From assembly GCF_023008545.1 (NCBI RefSeq), contig NZ_CP095397.1, positions 124,001-188,000 on the forward strand: a DNA stretch of 64,000 bases, read 5' to 3'. The notes under the pieces were generated by a model. The model was not told the origin of the DNA and searched no databases. It saw only the letters and a program-made list of their open reading frames with translations. The position numbers and the translations under genes are program-made. This stretch comes from Natribaculum luteum. Its GTDB lineage: Archaea > Halobacteriota > Halobacteria > Halobacteriales > Natrialbaceae. Position 1 is the first letter of the stretch, and each line of letters opens with the position of its first letter. Positions 8,638 through 16,354 of the stretch are shown piece by piece.

Positions 8638-8991
8638 ATGGACGACCGCGTCGAACGAGGGCTGGCACTCCTCGAGCGCCTCGAGCACGAACAGCTGCCG
8701 CTTTCGGCAGCCGTCGATCGGATCGAGACCGTGACGACCGACCCGACGGTGACCCGGACGATCCTCGACGAGGCGGAGCTCCGGGGGATCATCGAGCGCG
8801 AAGACGGGATCGTCCGCCCGAAGAGCCGCCAGTACGTCCGATTCGAGCAGGACGTGATCACGAAAGACGGCGAGTTCACCTGCAAGCGCTGTGGCTCGAG
8901 TCTCTCGACTGGCTACTTCATCGACCTCGACGCGGGAGAGATCGGGCCGTTCGGCTCGTCGTGTATTCGAAAGGTGACTGGTCGCGAGTGA
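8638..8991 (+). CDS. Haloarchaeal wHTH/zinc protein (DUF5830-like)
   Basis: A 117-residue protein. The first two thirds look like a winged helix (DPTVTRTILDEAELRGIIEREDG) and the rest holds CKRCGSSLSTGYFID...FGSSCIRK, giving three Cys that may bind a metal. I recall a conserved haloarchaeal family of this shape (DUF5830) but cannot verify it. The start at ATG 8638 follows an AT-rich CGTTTATTC about 30 bases upstream, a plausible TATA for a near-leaderless message. Function unknown; DNA or RNA binding is the natural guess. Confidence 0.7.
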   Translation: MDDRVERGLALLERLEHEQLPLSAAVDRIETVTTDPTVTRTILDEAELRGIIEREDGIVRPKSRQYVRFEQDVITKDGEFTCKRCGSSLSTGYFIDLDAGEIGPFGSSCIRKVTGRE

Positions 8992-9022
8992 CCGGCCCGG
9001 ATACGAGCGCGATCGGATTCCG

Positions 9023-10102
9023 TTATCGTCCCTGTCGCAGCTCCGCGATCAACTGCTCGATCGTCTCCTGGTGGCGTTTCAGGAGCTCGTTCTGCCGTTC
9101 GACCGTCGCCTCGAGTTCGTCGAGTCGTTCGAACACTTCGGGATCGGTACGTGGCTCCGGCGAGTCGAACCCGCTCGCCTCGACGGAAGTCGCCTGGTTC
9201 GTCCTGTCGGTCGAGGAATCCTCGGTTCTGGTCGTCGTTTCGATCGTCGCGGCCGTCTGACCGTCGGCGACCGGCGCAGTCGCCTCGTCGCTGGTCTCGT
9301 CGCCGAGGTCAGCTGCGAGCGGGTCGGACCCAACGGCAGCCGTACCCGACTGCGCCTCGTGATCGTCTTCGGGTTCGGGCGGGTTCGCGTCGAGCGGGTC
9401 GACGCCGTCGCCAAAGGCCGTCGTGGGATCGTCGCGCGGCTCTTCGTCGTCCTCGTCCTCGTCCTCGCCGACGTGCACGTTGAGTTCCGCGAGCGAATCG
9501 ACGTCGTAGTACTCGAACAGCGCGTACTCGAGGCGGTTTCGGACCTCGTCGGCCCGATCGTTCGGTGCCTTGATCCGCTGCTGGCGGCCGTCGACCTCGA
9601 GGACGATCTGGGTCGCTACGCTACCGTCTTCGAACGAGAGGTTCGTCACGTCGTCGAAGTGATACTGCTCGAAGTCGCCGTCCCAGACGGCTTCGCCGAT
9701 GTGTTTGACCAGTCGGTCGCTGGTGATAATCAGCGTGAGTTCGCTGAACCGGTAGGTCTGGACCACCGTCTCGCCGGGATCCGTGATGCTGTTTCCGTTG
9801 AGGACGCCTGCGAGCACGGGGTGGAGCGCCTCTTCGGTTCGACTCGAGGGGATCGCGAAATCGCGGACGTCGTCGAGGGGATACTCGAGGGAGAACCGCG
9901 TCTTTCGCCGTCCCTCCGAGAGGGTGATCCGCTCGGCGTCGTGTGGGAATTCGTCGACCGATTCGTCGCTGAGCAGTCCTTCGGCGCGGTAGATGATCGT
10001 CCTCGTGGGCGTAATGTAGAGTTCGTCGTCGCCGCCGAGTGAGACGCGGGCGGCGATTTCTTCGTCGTCGAGAGTAGACTGTACGATACCGGGAACACTC
10101 AT
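9023..10102 (-). CDS. Haloarchaeal conserved protein with PH-like domain and coiled-coil tail
   Basis: A 359-residue protein in three parts. Residues 1-210 form two beta-rich repeats resembling bacterial PH/YokE-type domains (DELYITPTRTIIYRAEG; ELTLIITSDRLVKHIG). Residues about 215-315 are acidic, low-complexity linker. The end (ERLDELEATVERQNELLKRHQ) is a coiled coil. The start MSVPGIVQST was picked because it opens the conserved domain; the longer frame runs toward the tRNA. No role is known. It is transcribed away from tRNA-Met. Confidence 0.7.
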   Translation of the reverse strand: MSVPGIVQSTLDDEEIAARVSLGGDDELYITPTRTIIYRAEGLLSDESVDEFPHDAERITLSEGRRKTRFSLEYPLDDVRDFAIPSSRTEEALHPVLAGVLNGNSITDPGETVVQTYRFSELTLIITSDRLVKHIGEAVWDGDFEQYHFDDVTNLSFEDGSVATQIVLEVDGRQQRIKAPNDRADEVRNRLEYALFEYYDVDSLAELNVHVGEDEDEDDEEPRDDPTTAFGDGVDPLDANPPEPEDDHEAQSGTAAVGSDPLAADLGDETSDEATAPVADGQTAATIETTTRTEDSSTDRTNQATSVEASGFDSPEPRTDPEVFERLDELEATVERQNELLKRHQETIEQLIAELRQGR

Positions 10103-10204
10103 GCGACGGGGTTCGTCAGGGCCTGTGATAAATCCGTGGGTATACAGCGCACGCCCGCTCCGAATGAGAAGGTTAAAGAAACAGACCGCACTACGGGAAA
10201 GTGA

Positions 10205-10355
10205 GCCCGGGTGGCTTAGCTGGACATAGCGCCGCACTCATAGGGTTCAGAGATTCGGTGCGGTTTCGCCTTGGAAGCCTCCCTGTCCCTCGAGGACTGC
10301 CGAGCCTCGAACCTGGGACATGCGGAGATCGAGGGTTCGGAGCCCTCCCCGGGCA
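10205..10355 (+). tRNA. tRNA-Met (CAT), elongator type, with intron
   Basis: Acceptor arms GCCCGGG (10205-10211) and CCCGGGC (10348-10354) with discriminator A. The anticodon stem CCGCA (10232-10236) pairs with TGCGG (10321-10325) across an intron of about 77 bases, roughly 10243-10319, inserted just after anticodon CAT (10239-10241). The T arm is GAGGGTTCGGAGCCCTC. Elongator tRNA-Met genes of haloarchaea are known to carry an intron of about 75 bases at this site, removed by the splicing endonuclease at a bulge-helix-bulge. The acceptor lacks encoded CCA. Confidence 0.93.
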
Positions 10356-10554
10356 CTGACTTTCTACGCGACGTCACAAAGTAGCGAGACGTGTCTGAAC
10401 GCGAGTGTGCACGTCTGCTCGAGTCTGTCACACTCCACCGCCGGTGACGACGAACGCTCTCGCCAGGCCGTATCCCGACAGAGCGAGTTACGGTGTCAGC
10501 AGCTGCGACGTCAACCCGTTCGCTGGCGGAAGACCGTTCTCAGTCCCGGGGCCC

Positions 10555-10568
10555 CTATATGACTATAG
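10555..10568. promoter_or_regulatory. Inverted repeat in the AOR promoter region
   Basis: CTATA-tgac-TATAG lies about 55 bases before the AOR start, flanked by GGGGCCC. It both looks like a TATA region and is an exact inverted repeat, so it could be a core promoter with an overlapping operator. The 200 bases between the tRNA and this site show no gene. Confidence 0.35.
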
Positions 10569-10620
10569 CCCACACACATCACGTCAAGTGTTAATACGTC
10601 CCAGACACAACTAGAGCGTA

Positions 10621-12420
10621 ATGACGCGTACCGCTCGGATTTTGCGGGTCGACCTCTCCGACGGTTCGATCTCGAGTCGTCCCATCCCCACAGCGTGGCT
10701 CGAGAAGTTCGTCGGGGGGAAGGGGCTGGGAGCCCGGTACCTGTACGAGGAACTCGACCCGGGCACCGATCCGCTCTCCCCGGAGAACGTTCTCCTCTTT
10801 GCGGTGGGGCCGCTGACCGGGTACACGCCCGGCGAGCAGCGATACGCAGCGATCACGAAGTCGCCGCTGACTGGAGCGTTTCTGGACTCGTACAGTGGGG
10901 GATCGTTTCCCGGACGGCTCGCGGGTTCGCTCGGCGACCACCTCCTTCTGGCGGTGACGGGCGAGGCCGAGCGTCCGGTCGTGCTGTCGGTCGCCGACGG
11001 CGAGGCGACGCTCGAGTCGGCCGACGACCTGTGGGGCGCAGACGCCGAGATGACCGCCGAACGGTTCCCCGACGCGGCCGTCGCGTGCGTCGGGCAGGCG
11101 GGCGAGAACGGGGTGCGGTACGCCACGATCGCCTCCGACGGGGGCGAACACCACGCCGGCCGCGGCGGAGCGGGAACGGTGATGGGTGCCAAGAAGCTGA
11201 AAGCGGTCGTCGCCCGCGGGTCGGCACCTGAAGGACTCACGGAGATCCGAGAGCGCTACGGGGAGGCCTTCGCCGAGAGCGACGCGGGCCGGTGGCTCGC
11301 GGCCAGCGACACGTTGGAGACGGTCGACTTCGCCGATCAGGTCGGCGTACTGCCGACTCGCGGGTGGCAGGAGGGACGATTCGAGGGGGCCGAAGAGATC
11401 GGAATCGAGCGGGTTCGGGAGACCGCACACGTTCGAGAGCGCCCGGACGATCCGGTCCCCGGCGGATTCCGCGTCGAAGTCGATGATGACGAGAGCGTCC
11501 CCCGTGGGTCGACGCCGATCGCGCTGGGTGCGGGACTGGGGATCGACGACTTCGACGCGGTGGCGACGCTGGGGGCGATCTGTGATCGACTCGCGATGGA
11601 CGTGATCTCGGCTGGCAACGCGGTGGCGTGGGCAGTGCGGGCGAGCCAGGAGGGTCTGCTCGAGCGCGACCTGGCCTTCGGCGACGAGACGGCCGCCCGG
11701 ACACTCATCGAAGAGATCGCCCACCGGTCGACGCCGCTGGGAGACGCGCTCGCGAAGGGCGTGGAAGGCGCAGCCGAGCAGTACGGAGGCGAGGAGCTGA
11801 TCCCGACGGTCAAGGGGATGGACCTCTCCTCGTACGATCCGCGGGGCGCGGAGACGATGGCGCTCGCGTACGCCACCAGCGACCGGGGAGCGTGTCACCG
11901 CCGCGCCCGTCCGGTGGAGGTAGAGCCGGTCTGCGGCCGGGAGTGGAGTTCCGACGAGCAGGTCACCACGGTGATCGAAGAGCAAAATCGCCGCGCGGTG
12001 CTCTGGAGTTTGATCGCGGACGACTTCCTCGAGGACGTGTTGCGCGCCGATCTCGGTGCCGAGTGGCTGGCTGCCGTCGGGTACGACCACGAGCCGGAAG
12101 ACCTGGCGCTCGCGGGAGAGCGGATCTGGACGCTGGTCCGGCTGTTCAACGTCCGAGATGGGTTTTCCCGGGCGGACGACGAACTGCCGGCGGCGCTGAC
12201 GGTGCCGCTTGAGGGCGGGCCCAGCGAGGGGAACGCCATCGACCCCGCCGAGTTCGAGACGCTGCTCGAGGCGTATTACGCCCGGCGCGGCTGGGACGAA
12301 TCGGGGCGTCCGACCCGACAGCTACTCGAGCGCCTGGACCTGGTTGACGTTCCGGACGAGGAGACGACGGTACCGCAGGTCCCCGGCACCTCCTCAGGCG
12401 AGGTGAGCGGGGATGACTGA
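10621..12420 (+). CDS. Aldehyde:ferredoxin oxidoreductase family protein lacking [4Fe-4S] ligands
   Basis: A 599-residue member of the tungstopterin AOR family, whose enzymes oxidise aldehydes to acids with ferredoxin. The N-terminal pterin domain is clear: ILRVDLSDG, FVGGKGLGARYLY, GPLTGYTPGEQRYAAITKSPLTG and RGGAGTVMGAKKLKAV near residue 185. Domain 2/3 marks are present: LGAICDRLAMDVISAGN near 320 and DPRGAETMALAYATSDRGACH near 407. The canonical CxxCxxxC and the fourth distal Cys are absent; the protein has only four Cys, none clustered. Electron transfer to ferredoxin by the usual route is therefore doubtful. The next gene overlaps by eight bases. Confidence 0.85.
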   Translation: MTRTARILRVDLSDGSISSRPIPTAWLEKFVGGKGLGARYLYEELDPGTDPLSPENVLLFAVGPLTGYTPGEQRYAAITKSPLTGAFLDSYSGGSFPGRLAGSLGDHLLLAVTGEAERPVVLSVADGEATLESADDLWGADAEMTAERFPDAAVACVGQAGENGVRYATIASDGGEHHAGRGGAGTVMGAKKLKAVVARGSAPEGLTEIRERYGEAFAESDAGRWLAASDTLETVDFADQVGVLPTRGWQEGRFEGAEEIGIERVRETAHVRERPDDPVPGGFRVEVDDDESVPRGSTPIALGAGLGIDDFDAVATLGAICDRLAMDVISAGNAVAWAVRASQEGLLERDLAFGDETAARTLIEEIAHRSTPLGDALAKGVEGAAEQYGGEELIPTVKGMDLSSYDPRGAETMALAYATSDRGACHRRARPVEVEPVCGREWSSDEQVTTVIEEQNRRAVLWSLIADDFLEDVLRADLGAEWLAAVGYDHEPEDLALAGERIWTLVRLFNVRDGFSRADDELPAALTVPLEGGPSEGNAIDPAEFETLLEAYYARRGWDESGRPTRQLLERLDLVDVPDEETTVPQVPGTSSGEVSGDD

Positions 12421-13207
12421 CAGCATCGACCTCGACGACCTCGACGTCGAGGACGAGGAGGACGAGGCCAACTACGGCGACTGGATCTGGCGCGGCGAGG
12501 GCGACCCGGCGGACGAACCCGCCTCCCCGTGGGCTGACGACCGACGGTCGACCGACGACGTGGACCCGGCAGGACGGGCCGACCAGGACGACCGCCCGGA
12601 GGCGGGACCGACGGGCGAACGGACCTCGACGCCGGCGGTGGACGATCCAGCAAACGCCGAAGACGCCGAGACGGCGACCGACTCCGCTGGCGGGGCGAAC
12701 GCCGATCGAAAGGCTGCCCCGAGAGTGCCGAGGACGTCCCGGGGCCCCGTCGGAATACCGAAAGACGCCGGCGGCGCTGGCGGTACCGGCGGCGGGTCGA
12801 GGACCCCGTCCAGTGGTGCGAAACCGGACGCGTCCGGCCCCCACGGCGGCGACGCCGACGAGATGACGATGGCACTCACGTACGACGCGATCCGGGGGGT
12901 CGAGGATCCACGGTACGTGATCGCGAGCGCCAGGGAGTGGGCCGACTGGATCGGAATCGTCGGGGAGGTCTCGACGCCGACCATCCAGAAGTTCCAGCGG
13001 GACGTGGGGATCGACGTCGACTTCTTCGGCGGTTCGGCCACCGGGCCGGCCGAACGGCTCGCGGACGTCGACCGACGATCGATGTTCTACGCCGAGCGGA
13101 TGGTCGTAGTCGGACCGGAGGACGACGCGTGGATCGCGAAAGCGGCCGACTGGGAGTTCGTGCCGCTCGAGGAGGCCGCCGAGAAGGCGGGCTGGGAACT
13201 CGAGTGA
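12413..13207 (+). CDS. Acidic linker plus conserved C-terminal domain; AOR partner
   Basis: A 264-residue protein whose start overlaps the end of the AOR gene, so the two are almost certainly cotranscribed. Residues 1-130 are acidic and low in complexity (DDLDVEDEEDEAN and Gly/Ser/Pro-rich stretches). Residues about 143-264 form a compact domain (MTMALTYDAIRGVEDPRYV...WADWIGIVGEVS...FFGGSATGPAERL...MVVVGPEDDAWIAKAADWEF). No Cys. Tight coupling suggests a dedicated partner of this AOR, perhaps a subunit or assembly factor. I do not recognise a characterised family; it may be one of the haloarchaeal DUFs. Confidence 0.6.
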   Translation: MTDSIDLDDLDVEDEEDEANYGDWIWRGEGDPADEPASPWADDRRSTDDVDPAGRADQDDRPEAGPTGERTSTPAVDDPANAEDAETATDSAGGANADRKAAPRVPRTSRGPVGIPKDAGGAGGTGGGSRTPSSGAKPDASGPHGGDADEMTMALTYDAIRGVEDPRYVIASAREWADWIGIVGEVSTPTIQKFQRDVGIDVDFFGGSATGPAERLADVDRRSMFYAERMVVVGPEDDAWIAKAADWEFVPLEEAAEKAGWELE

Positions 13208-13252
13208 GACGAGATCTGGACGGCGTCTCGAGTCGGACGGTCTGGCCGTTTG

Positions 13253-13287
13253 ACGGTATACTTTTAATATCGTTGGGACAATACCGT
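13253..13287. promoter_or_regulatory. Inverted repeat flanking a TATA box
   Basis: ACGGTAT (13253-13259) and ATACCGT (13281-13287) are exact inverted arms 21 bases apart. They bracket CTTTTAATAT, a good TATA box. The first gene of the small-protein run starts at 13310. The arrangement suggests a separate promoter for 13310 onward with an operator around the core. Confidence 0.4.
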
Positions 13288-13309
13288 TTTTCGTGGGTGA
13301 CGATAGCAT

Positions 13310-13576
13310 ATGACTATACGGACCGCACTCCGAACCTCGCGACTGGCCACGTACGCGATCCTGTTCGTTCTGGTGTGGTTACTGCTGACGACCTACCGGG
13401 TCGCCACGAGCTTCGACTGGTCGACGATCACGTCGCCGAGTTTCACCGGTCCAAACGCCGTTGGGGGGATCGTCGGCGTCGTAGTGCTGATCGCTCTGGT
13501 AATGTTGCTGATCGCGCTGTACGGCGAACTGAGCGAGACGGAACCGGCACCCGAACCCTGGCCACCCTCGGAGTAA
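13310..13576 (+). CDS. Small two-helix membrane protein
   Basis: An 88-residue protein with two membrane helices, about residues 13-30 (TYAILFVLVWLLLTTY) and 48-70 (AVGGIVGVVVLIALVMLLIALY), and a short acidic tail. A basic start (MTIRTALRTSR) suggests the N-terminus stays inside. It heads a tightly packed run with the genes at 13578 and 13721. Family not recognised. Confidence 0.65.
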   Translation: MTIRTALRTSRLATYAILFVLVWLLLTTYRVATSFDWSTITSPSFTGPNAVGGIVGVVVLIALVMLLIALYGELSETEPAPEPWPPSE

Positions 13577-13577
13577 C

Positions 13578-13724
13578 ATGCCGTACTTTAGCTGCGAAGG
13601 CTGTGACCACACGATCGACCTCGCGGTGTTCGATCGGGACACGCAGCGAGGCTACTGCCCCGTCTGTGAGGAGACCACGCTGTGGACGATCGAGTTCGAG
13701 GGTGGAGGAGAGGTGTCGCTGTGA
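13578..13724 (+). CDS. 48-aa zinc-ribbon protein
   Basis: A 48-residue frame beginning MPYFSCEGCDHT, one base after the previous stop. Two CxxC pairs, CEGC near residue 6 and CPVC near residue 28, form a rubredoxin/zinc-ribbon knuckle arrangement. The TGA overlaps the GTG of the next gene (GTGA), so translation is likely coupled. It might be a metal-binding or electron-transfer peptide of the AOR group; that is inference from position. Confidence 0.6.
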   Translation: MPYFSCEGCDHTIDLAVFDRDTQRGYCPVCEETTLWTIEFEGGGEVSL

Positions 13725-14080
13725 CCCTCCGCTTCGAAGTCAGTGATCGGTTCGTCGAGGCAGCCGATCAGTGGGCCGAGCGGCGGACGATCGATCGAGA
13801 GGAGGCCCTCGCCACGAAGGCAGAACAGTCCCTGCTGGAGATCGAACACCTCGTCTCCGGGTCCCACGACGTCGAATTCGAGGTCGACGGCCGCGAGATC
13901 CACTACGAACCGACCGAGGACCTGTCGGCGTTTCTCGACCGGTGGTCGTCGAAGACGGGCCTCGAGGAGAGTGCGGTGCTCGCGATGCACGTCGATCTCT
14001 TCGCCAGCGCGTTCCTCGACGAGGTGACCGACGGTGAGCGACAGCCGAACGTGCCGCCCGGGGACGCTGACAAGATTTAA
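13721..14080 (+). CDS. Conserved haloarchaeal protein of unknown function
   Basis: A 119-residue protein with a GTG start inside GTGA, overlapping the stop of the zinc-ribbon gene. An ATG at 13682 in the same frame is less likely because it would overlap that gene by 40 bases. The sequence is helical and acidic (RFVEAADQWAERRTIDREEA; EDLSAFLDRWSSKTGLEESA), without Cys or membrane segments. No family recognised. It is placed with the AOR-associated small genes. Confidence 0.55.
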   Translation: MTLRFEVSDRFVEAADQWAERRTIDREEALATKAEQSLLEIEHLVSGSHDVEFEVDGREIHYEPTEDLSAFLDRWSSKTGLEESAVLAMHVDLFASAFLDEVTDGERQPNVPPGDADKI

Positions 14081-14110
14081 GCGGCCCCCAGAATAATGTG
14101 TTGATATACC

Positions 14111-14257
14111 ATGTCACACCAGGATAGCGGGTGGCGGCCAAAGGGTGCCACGGAGATCTACAACGGGTACGAAGTGTGGGATCACGGCGTTCACGCACAC
14201 GAGGTAAACTGCGGCGACACGGAGGCCTGCCACGACGACGAGCACGACCACGAGTAG
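14111..14257 (+). CDS. 48-aa His-rich peptide
   Basis: A 48-residue frame starting MSHQDSGWRPKGATEIYNGY and ending in a metal-loving tail: HGVHAHEVNC, then CHDDEHDHE. With eight His and two Cys it is likely to bind a transition metal. A TATA-like TTGATATACC lies just before the ATG, so it may be read from a leaderless message. It meets the DyP-like gene tail to tail with no gap. Family unknown. Confidence 0.5.
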   Translation: MSHQDSGWRPKGATEIYNGYEVWDHGVHAHEVNCGDTEACHDDEHDHE

Positions 14258-15484
14258 TCACGGAAACGCACGCTCTGCTCGCGGCGGCACGTAGAAGTTC
14301 GCTCTCGACAGCACCTCGACGAAGTCCAGAATGCCGTTGTTCTCCCGGTCGTTCACGGTCCCGGGCGACTCGTGTTCCTCGCGCAGCCACCAGCCGTTCA
14401 TGGCGTCGCGCGTCGTCACGAAGTCCTCGAGGTCTTTCTGGAGCGAGAGGAAGTGAACGCCGGCGTGCCCGCTGTCGACGGTATTAAAATCACGCCGGAG
14501 GAGAAGCGGTTCCCCGTCCTCGCGGACGCGAGCGACTTTCTCCCAGTGGCCGACGACGCCCTCGTCACGAGCGTGGTCGGTGACGTTATCGGTGAACGGG
14601 AGGTCTGTCTCCAGTGCGTCGACGTCCGCCGGCGTAAACTCCGGTGAGAACATCCGCTCGGTGCGCTCGGATTCGTCCATCCCCCACCACGCGTCGAGCG
14701 ACTGCCGGAGGTGTGAGAGGTGCATCGTGGTCCCGCCCTCGTACGGCCCGTCCTCGATGGTGACCCTGTCCTCGCTCGCCTGGGCACCTCTCACGTTCGA
14801 GAAGACACCCATAAAGTTCGGTACGTCCGAGGGAATCTCCGAGGGAACGCCATCGGTGTCGGCGTGGTCGGCCGGCAACCCGTCACCAGTGAACCCGGTT
14901 CGGCGCGTCCGGATCGACAGCACGTCTCCAAGCCGCTCCTCGACCGTCTCACCGGCGAGTTCCGAGTCCGAGTCGAACATCGCGCTCTCGACCGCGTTCA
15001 GGTGAGAGGGATCGTCGCTGGCGAGCACGAGCGCGGCGTCGAACGAGAGCAGGTCAGGGTCGTCGGTGCGGGACAGCACCTGCGGGTGGCGCACCGGCGA
15101 GGCCTCGAGCCGATCCAGTCGCTCGAAGTAGTCGCTGCCCCACCCGAGCATGTGTAACAGTCCTTCGGGCCCGTAGTCGAAGGCGGCCTCGAGCGTTCGT
15201 ATCGCGCGCTCGACGGTGGCGGCATCTTCTTCCGTCGGCTCACCGTCGAGGGTGAGAAGGAGGATCCGGAAGTGGCGAGGAAGGAGCCGGTTGCCGTCCT
15301 CCCTGGCCGCGAGGCGCTCGTTCCACGCGTGCTGGCGCCGCGGGAGTTCGTCCCCTCGAGGGTTCGGCGGCAGGTCGGCCGACGGTCCCACGGTTCCCTG
15401 CTCCGAGCGCCCGAAGCACCCCGCCAGTCCGACGGCACCCGCCAATCCGGTGAGGCGCCGCAGCAGATTGCGACGTAGTGTCAT
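14258..15484 (-). CDS. Secreted DyP-peroxidase-like lipoprotein
   Basis: A 408-residue protein with an N-terminal twin-arginine-like signal (MTLRRNLLRRLTG) and lipobox LAGC near residue 22, so it is probably lipid-anchored outside. The body resembles DyP-type peroxidases/deferrochelatases: PNFMGVFSNVRGAQASE, GGTTMHLSHLRQSLDAWW, then GHWEKVARV and LLLRRDFNTV...VHFLSLQKDLEDF near the end, where the haem-ligand His and the RRDFN/FLSLQKD strands of DyPs lie. The usual GxxDG distal-Asp motif reads GVFSN, so peroxidase activity is doubtful. Identification is by pattern, moderately sure. Confidence 0.6.
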   Translation of the reverse strand: MTLRRNLLRRLTGLAGAVGLAGCFGRSEQGTVGPSADLPPNPRGDELPRRQHAWNERLAAREDGNRLLPRHFRILLLTLDGEPTEEDAATVERAIRTLEAAFDYGPEGLLHMLGWGSDYFERLDRLEASPVRHPQVLSRTDDPDLLSFDAALVLASDDPSHLNAVESAMFDSDSELAGETVEERLGDVLSIRTRRTGFTGDGLPADHADTDGVPSEIPSDVPNFMGVFSNVRGAQASEDRVTIEDGPYEGGTTMHLSHLRQSLDAWWGMDESERTERMFSPEFTPADVDALETDLPFTDNVTDHARDEGVVGHWEKVARVREDGEPLLLRRDFNTVDSGHAGVHFLSLQKDLEDFVTTRDAMNGWWLREEHESPGTVNDRENNGILDFVEVLSRANFYVPPRAERAFP

Positions 15485-15594
15485 ACCACGGTATCGGGAC
15501 GACGACCTGTGCGAACATAAGGCTTGTTCGGACCGCTCGGCCGGGTTCTCGTCGAAGGGGTAAGACCTTTGAGCGTCGTTCGAGTTGTAATGGC

Positions 15595-15735
15595 ATGGGC
15601 AAACATATCATGCATCTCGATCCCAGTTTGCCACTCCCGCCCGAACTCGGCGCCGCCATCATCGCCATCGGGGTGCTCGTCCTCCTCGTAATCGGGTACG
15701 ACGCCTACCGGTACGCGCAGAAGACTGACGGATGA
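15595..15735 (+). CDS. 46-aa single-helix membrane peptide
   Basis: Starts MGKHIMHLDPSLPLPPELG and has one membrane helix, about residues 19-36 (AAIIAIGVLVLLVIGYDAY), then a short basic tail. Its stop overlaps the start of the next gene (ATGA), marking an operon. Its size and form recall accessory one-helix subunits of membrane redox complexes, but no family is recognised. Confidence 0.55.
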   Translation: MGKHIMHLDPSLPLPPELGAAIIAIGVLVLLVIGYDAYRYAQKTDG

Positions 15736-16007
15736 CGATGGAGCGATCAGGTCGGGGTGGCGACATTCGCACGGCTCTCGGATACCTCCGGATCGTCGTG
15801 TACGCCTGCGCGGCGGTACTGGCGATTACGCTCCTCGTCGTCGGCACCGTCGGACTCATCGCGGAACTGAAAGGGACCTGGCACTGGCAGATCCACCTCC
15901 ACACCACGGTTAGCTACCTGGGACTGTTCGTCGGCTATCTCCTGGCGCTGCTCGTCCCCCTGTTTATGGTCCTCGTGGTCGGCCGACGGATGATCGACGA
16001 TGCGTAA
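15732..16007 (+). CDS. Small two-helix membrane protein
   Basis: A 91-residue protein; helices at about residues 18-42 (LRIVVYACAAVLAITLLVV) and 60-83 (SYLGLFVGYLLALLVPLFMV), with a His-containing loop between (WHWQIHLHT). It overlaps genes on both sides by four and eight bases, so all three small membrane proteins form one operon. The loop His residues could face a metal or haem. Function unknown. Confidence 0.6.
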   Translation: MTMERSGRGGDIRTALGYLRIVVYACAAVLAITLLVVGTVGLIAELKGTWHWQIHLHTTVSYLGLFVGYLLALLVPLFMVLVVGRRMIDDA

Positions 16008-16239
16008 GATTACACACCCGTTCGGGCTGCTCGCCGTCGCTTCCCTGGGGGCGCTTTTCCTGCTGGTCGCCGGCGCGGGTGCGATCGCGGTCTGGGCCAG
16101 TCTGAACGATACCTGGAGACACTTCTTCCTCATGGAACAGACCTTCGCTACGCTCACACCGATCGTGCTCGGGGTCGCGGCAGTCGCGGTGATCACGAGT
16201 CTCGCGGCCATACTCCGAAGCGGTTCTCGTAACGACTGA
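16000..16239 (+). CDS. Small two-helix membrane protein
   Basis: A 79-residue protein, last in the three-gene membrane set. Helices at about residues 9-32 (LLAVASLGALFLLVAGAGAI) and 52-72 (LTPIVLGVAAVAVITSLAAI), joined by WASLNDTWRHFFLMEQ. That loop resembles the one in the gene before it (ELKGTWHWQ), hinting that the two are related or pair with each other. It converges on the TorD-like gene, 115 bases away. Confidence 0.6.
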   Translation: MRKITHPFGLLAVASLGALFLLVAGAGAIAVWASLNDTWRHFFLMEQTFATLTPIVLGVAAVAVITSLAAILRSGSRND

Positions 16240-16354
16240 ACCGAGTGACACGCTCCTCACACCGACGCGAGGAACGTCAGTGACGTCCAGCGGCTACGAT
16301 CGGTCTCTGTCACCAGGAGAGCGAGATGGACGTGACACTGGTCGTAATTCCAGC

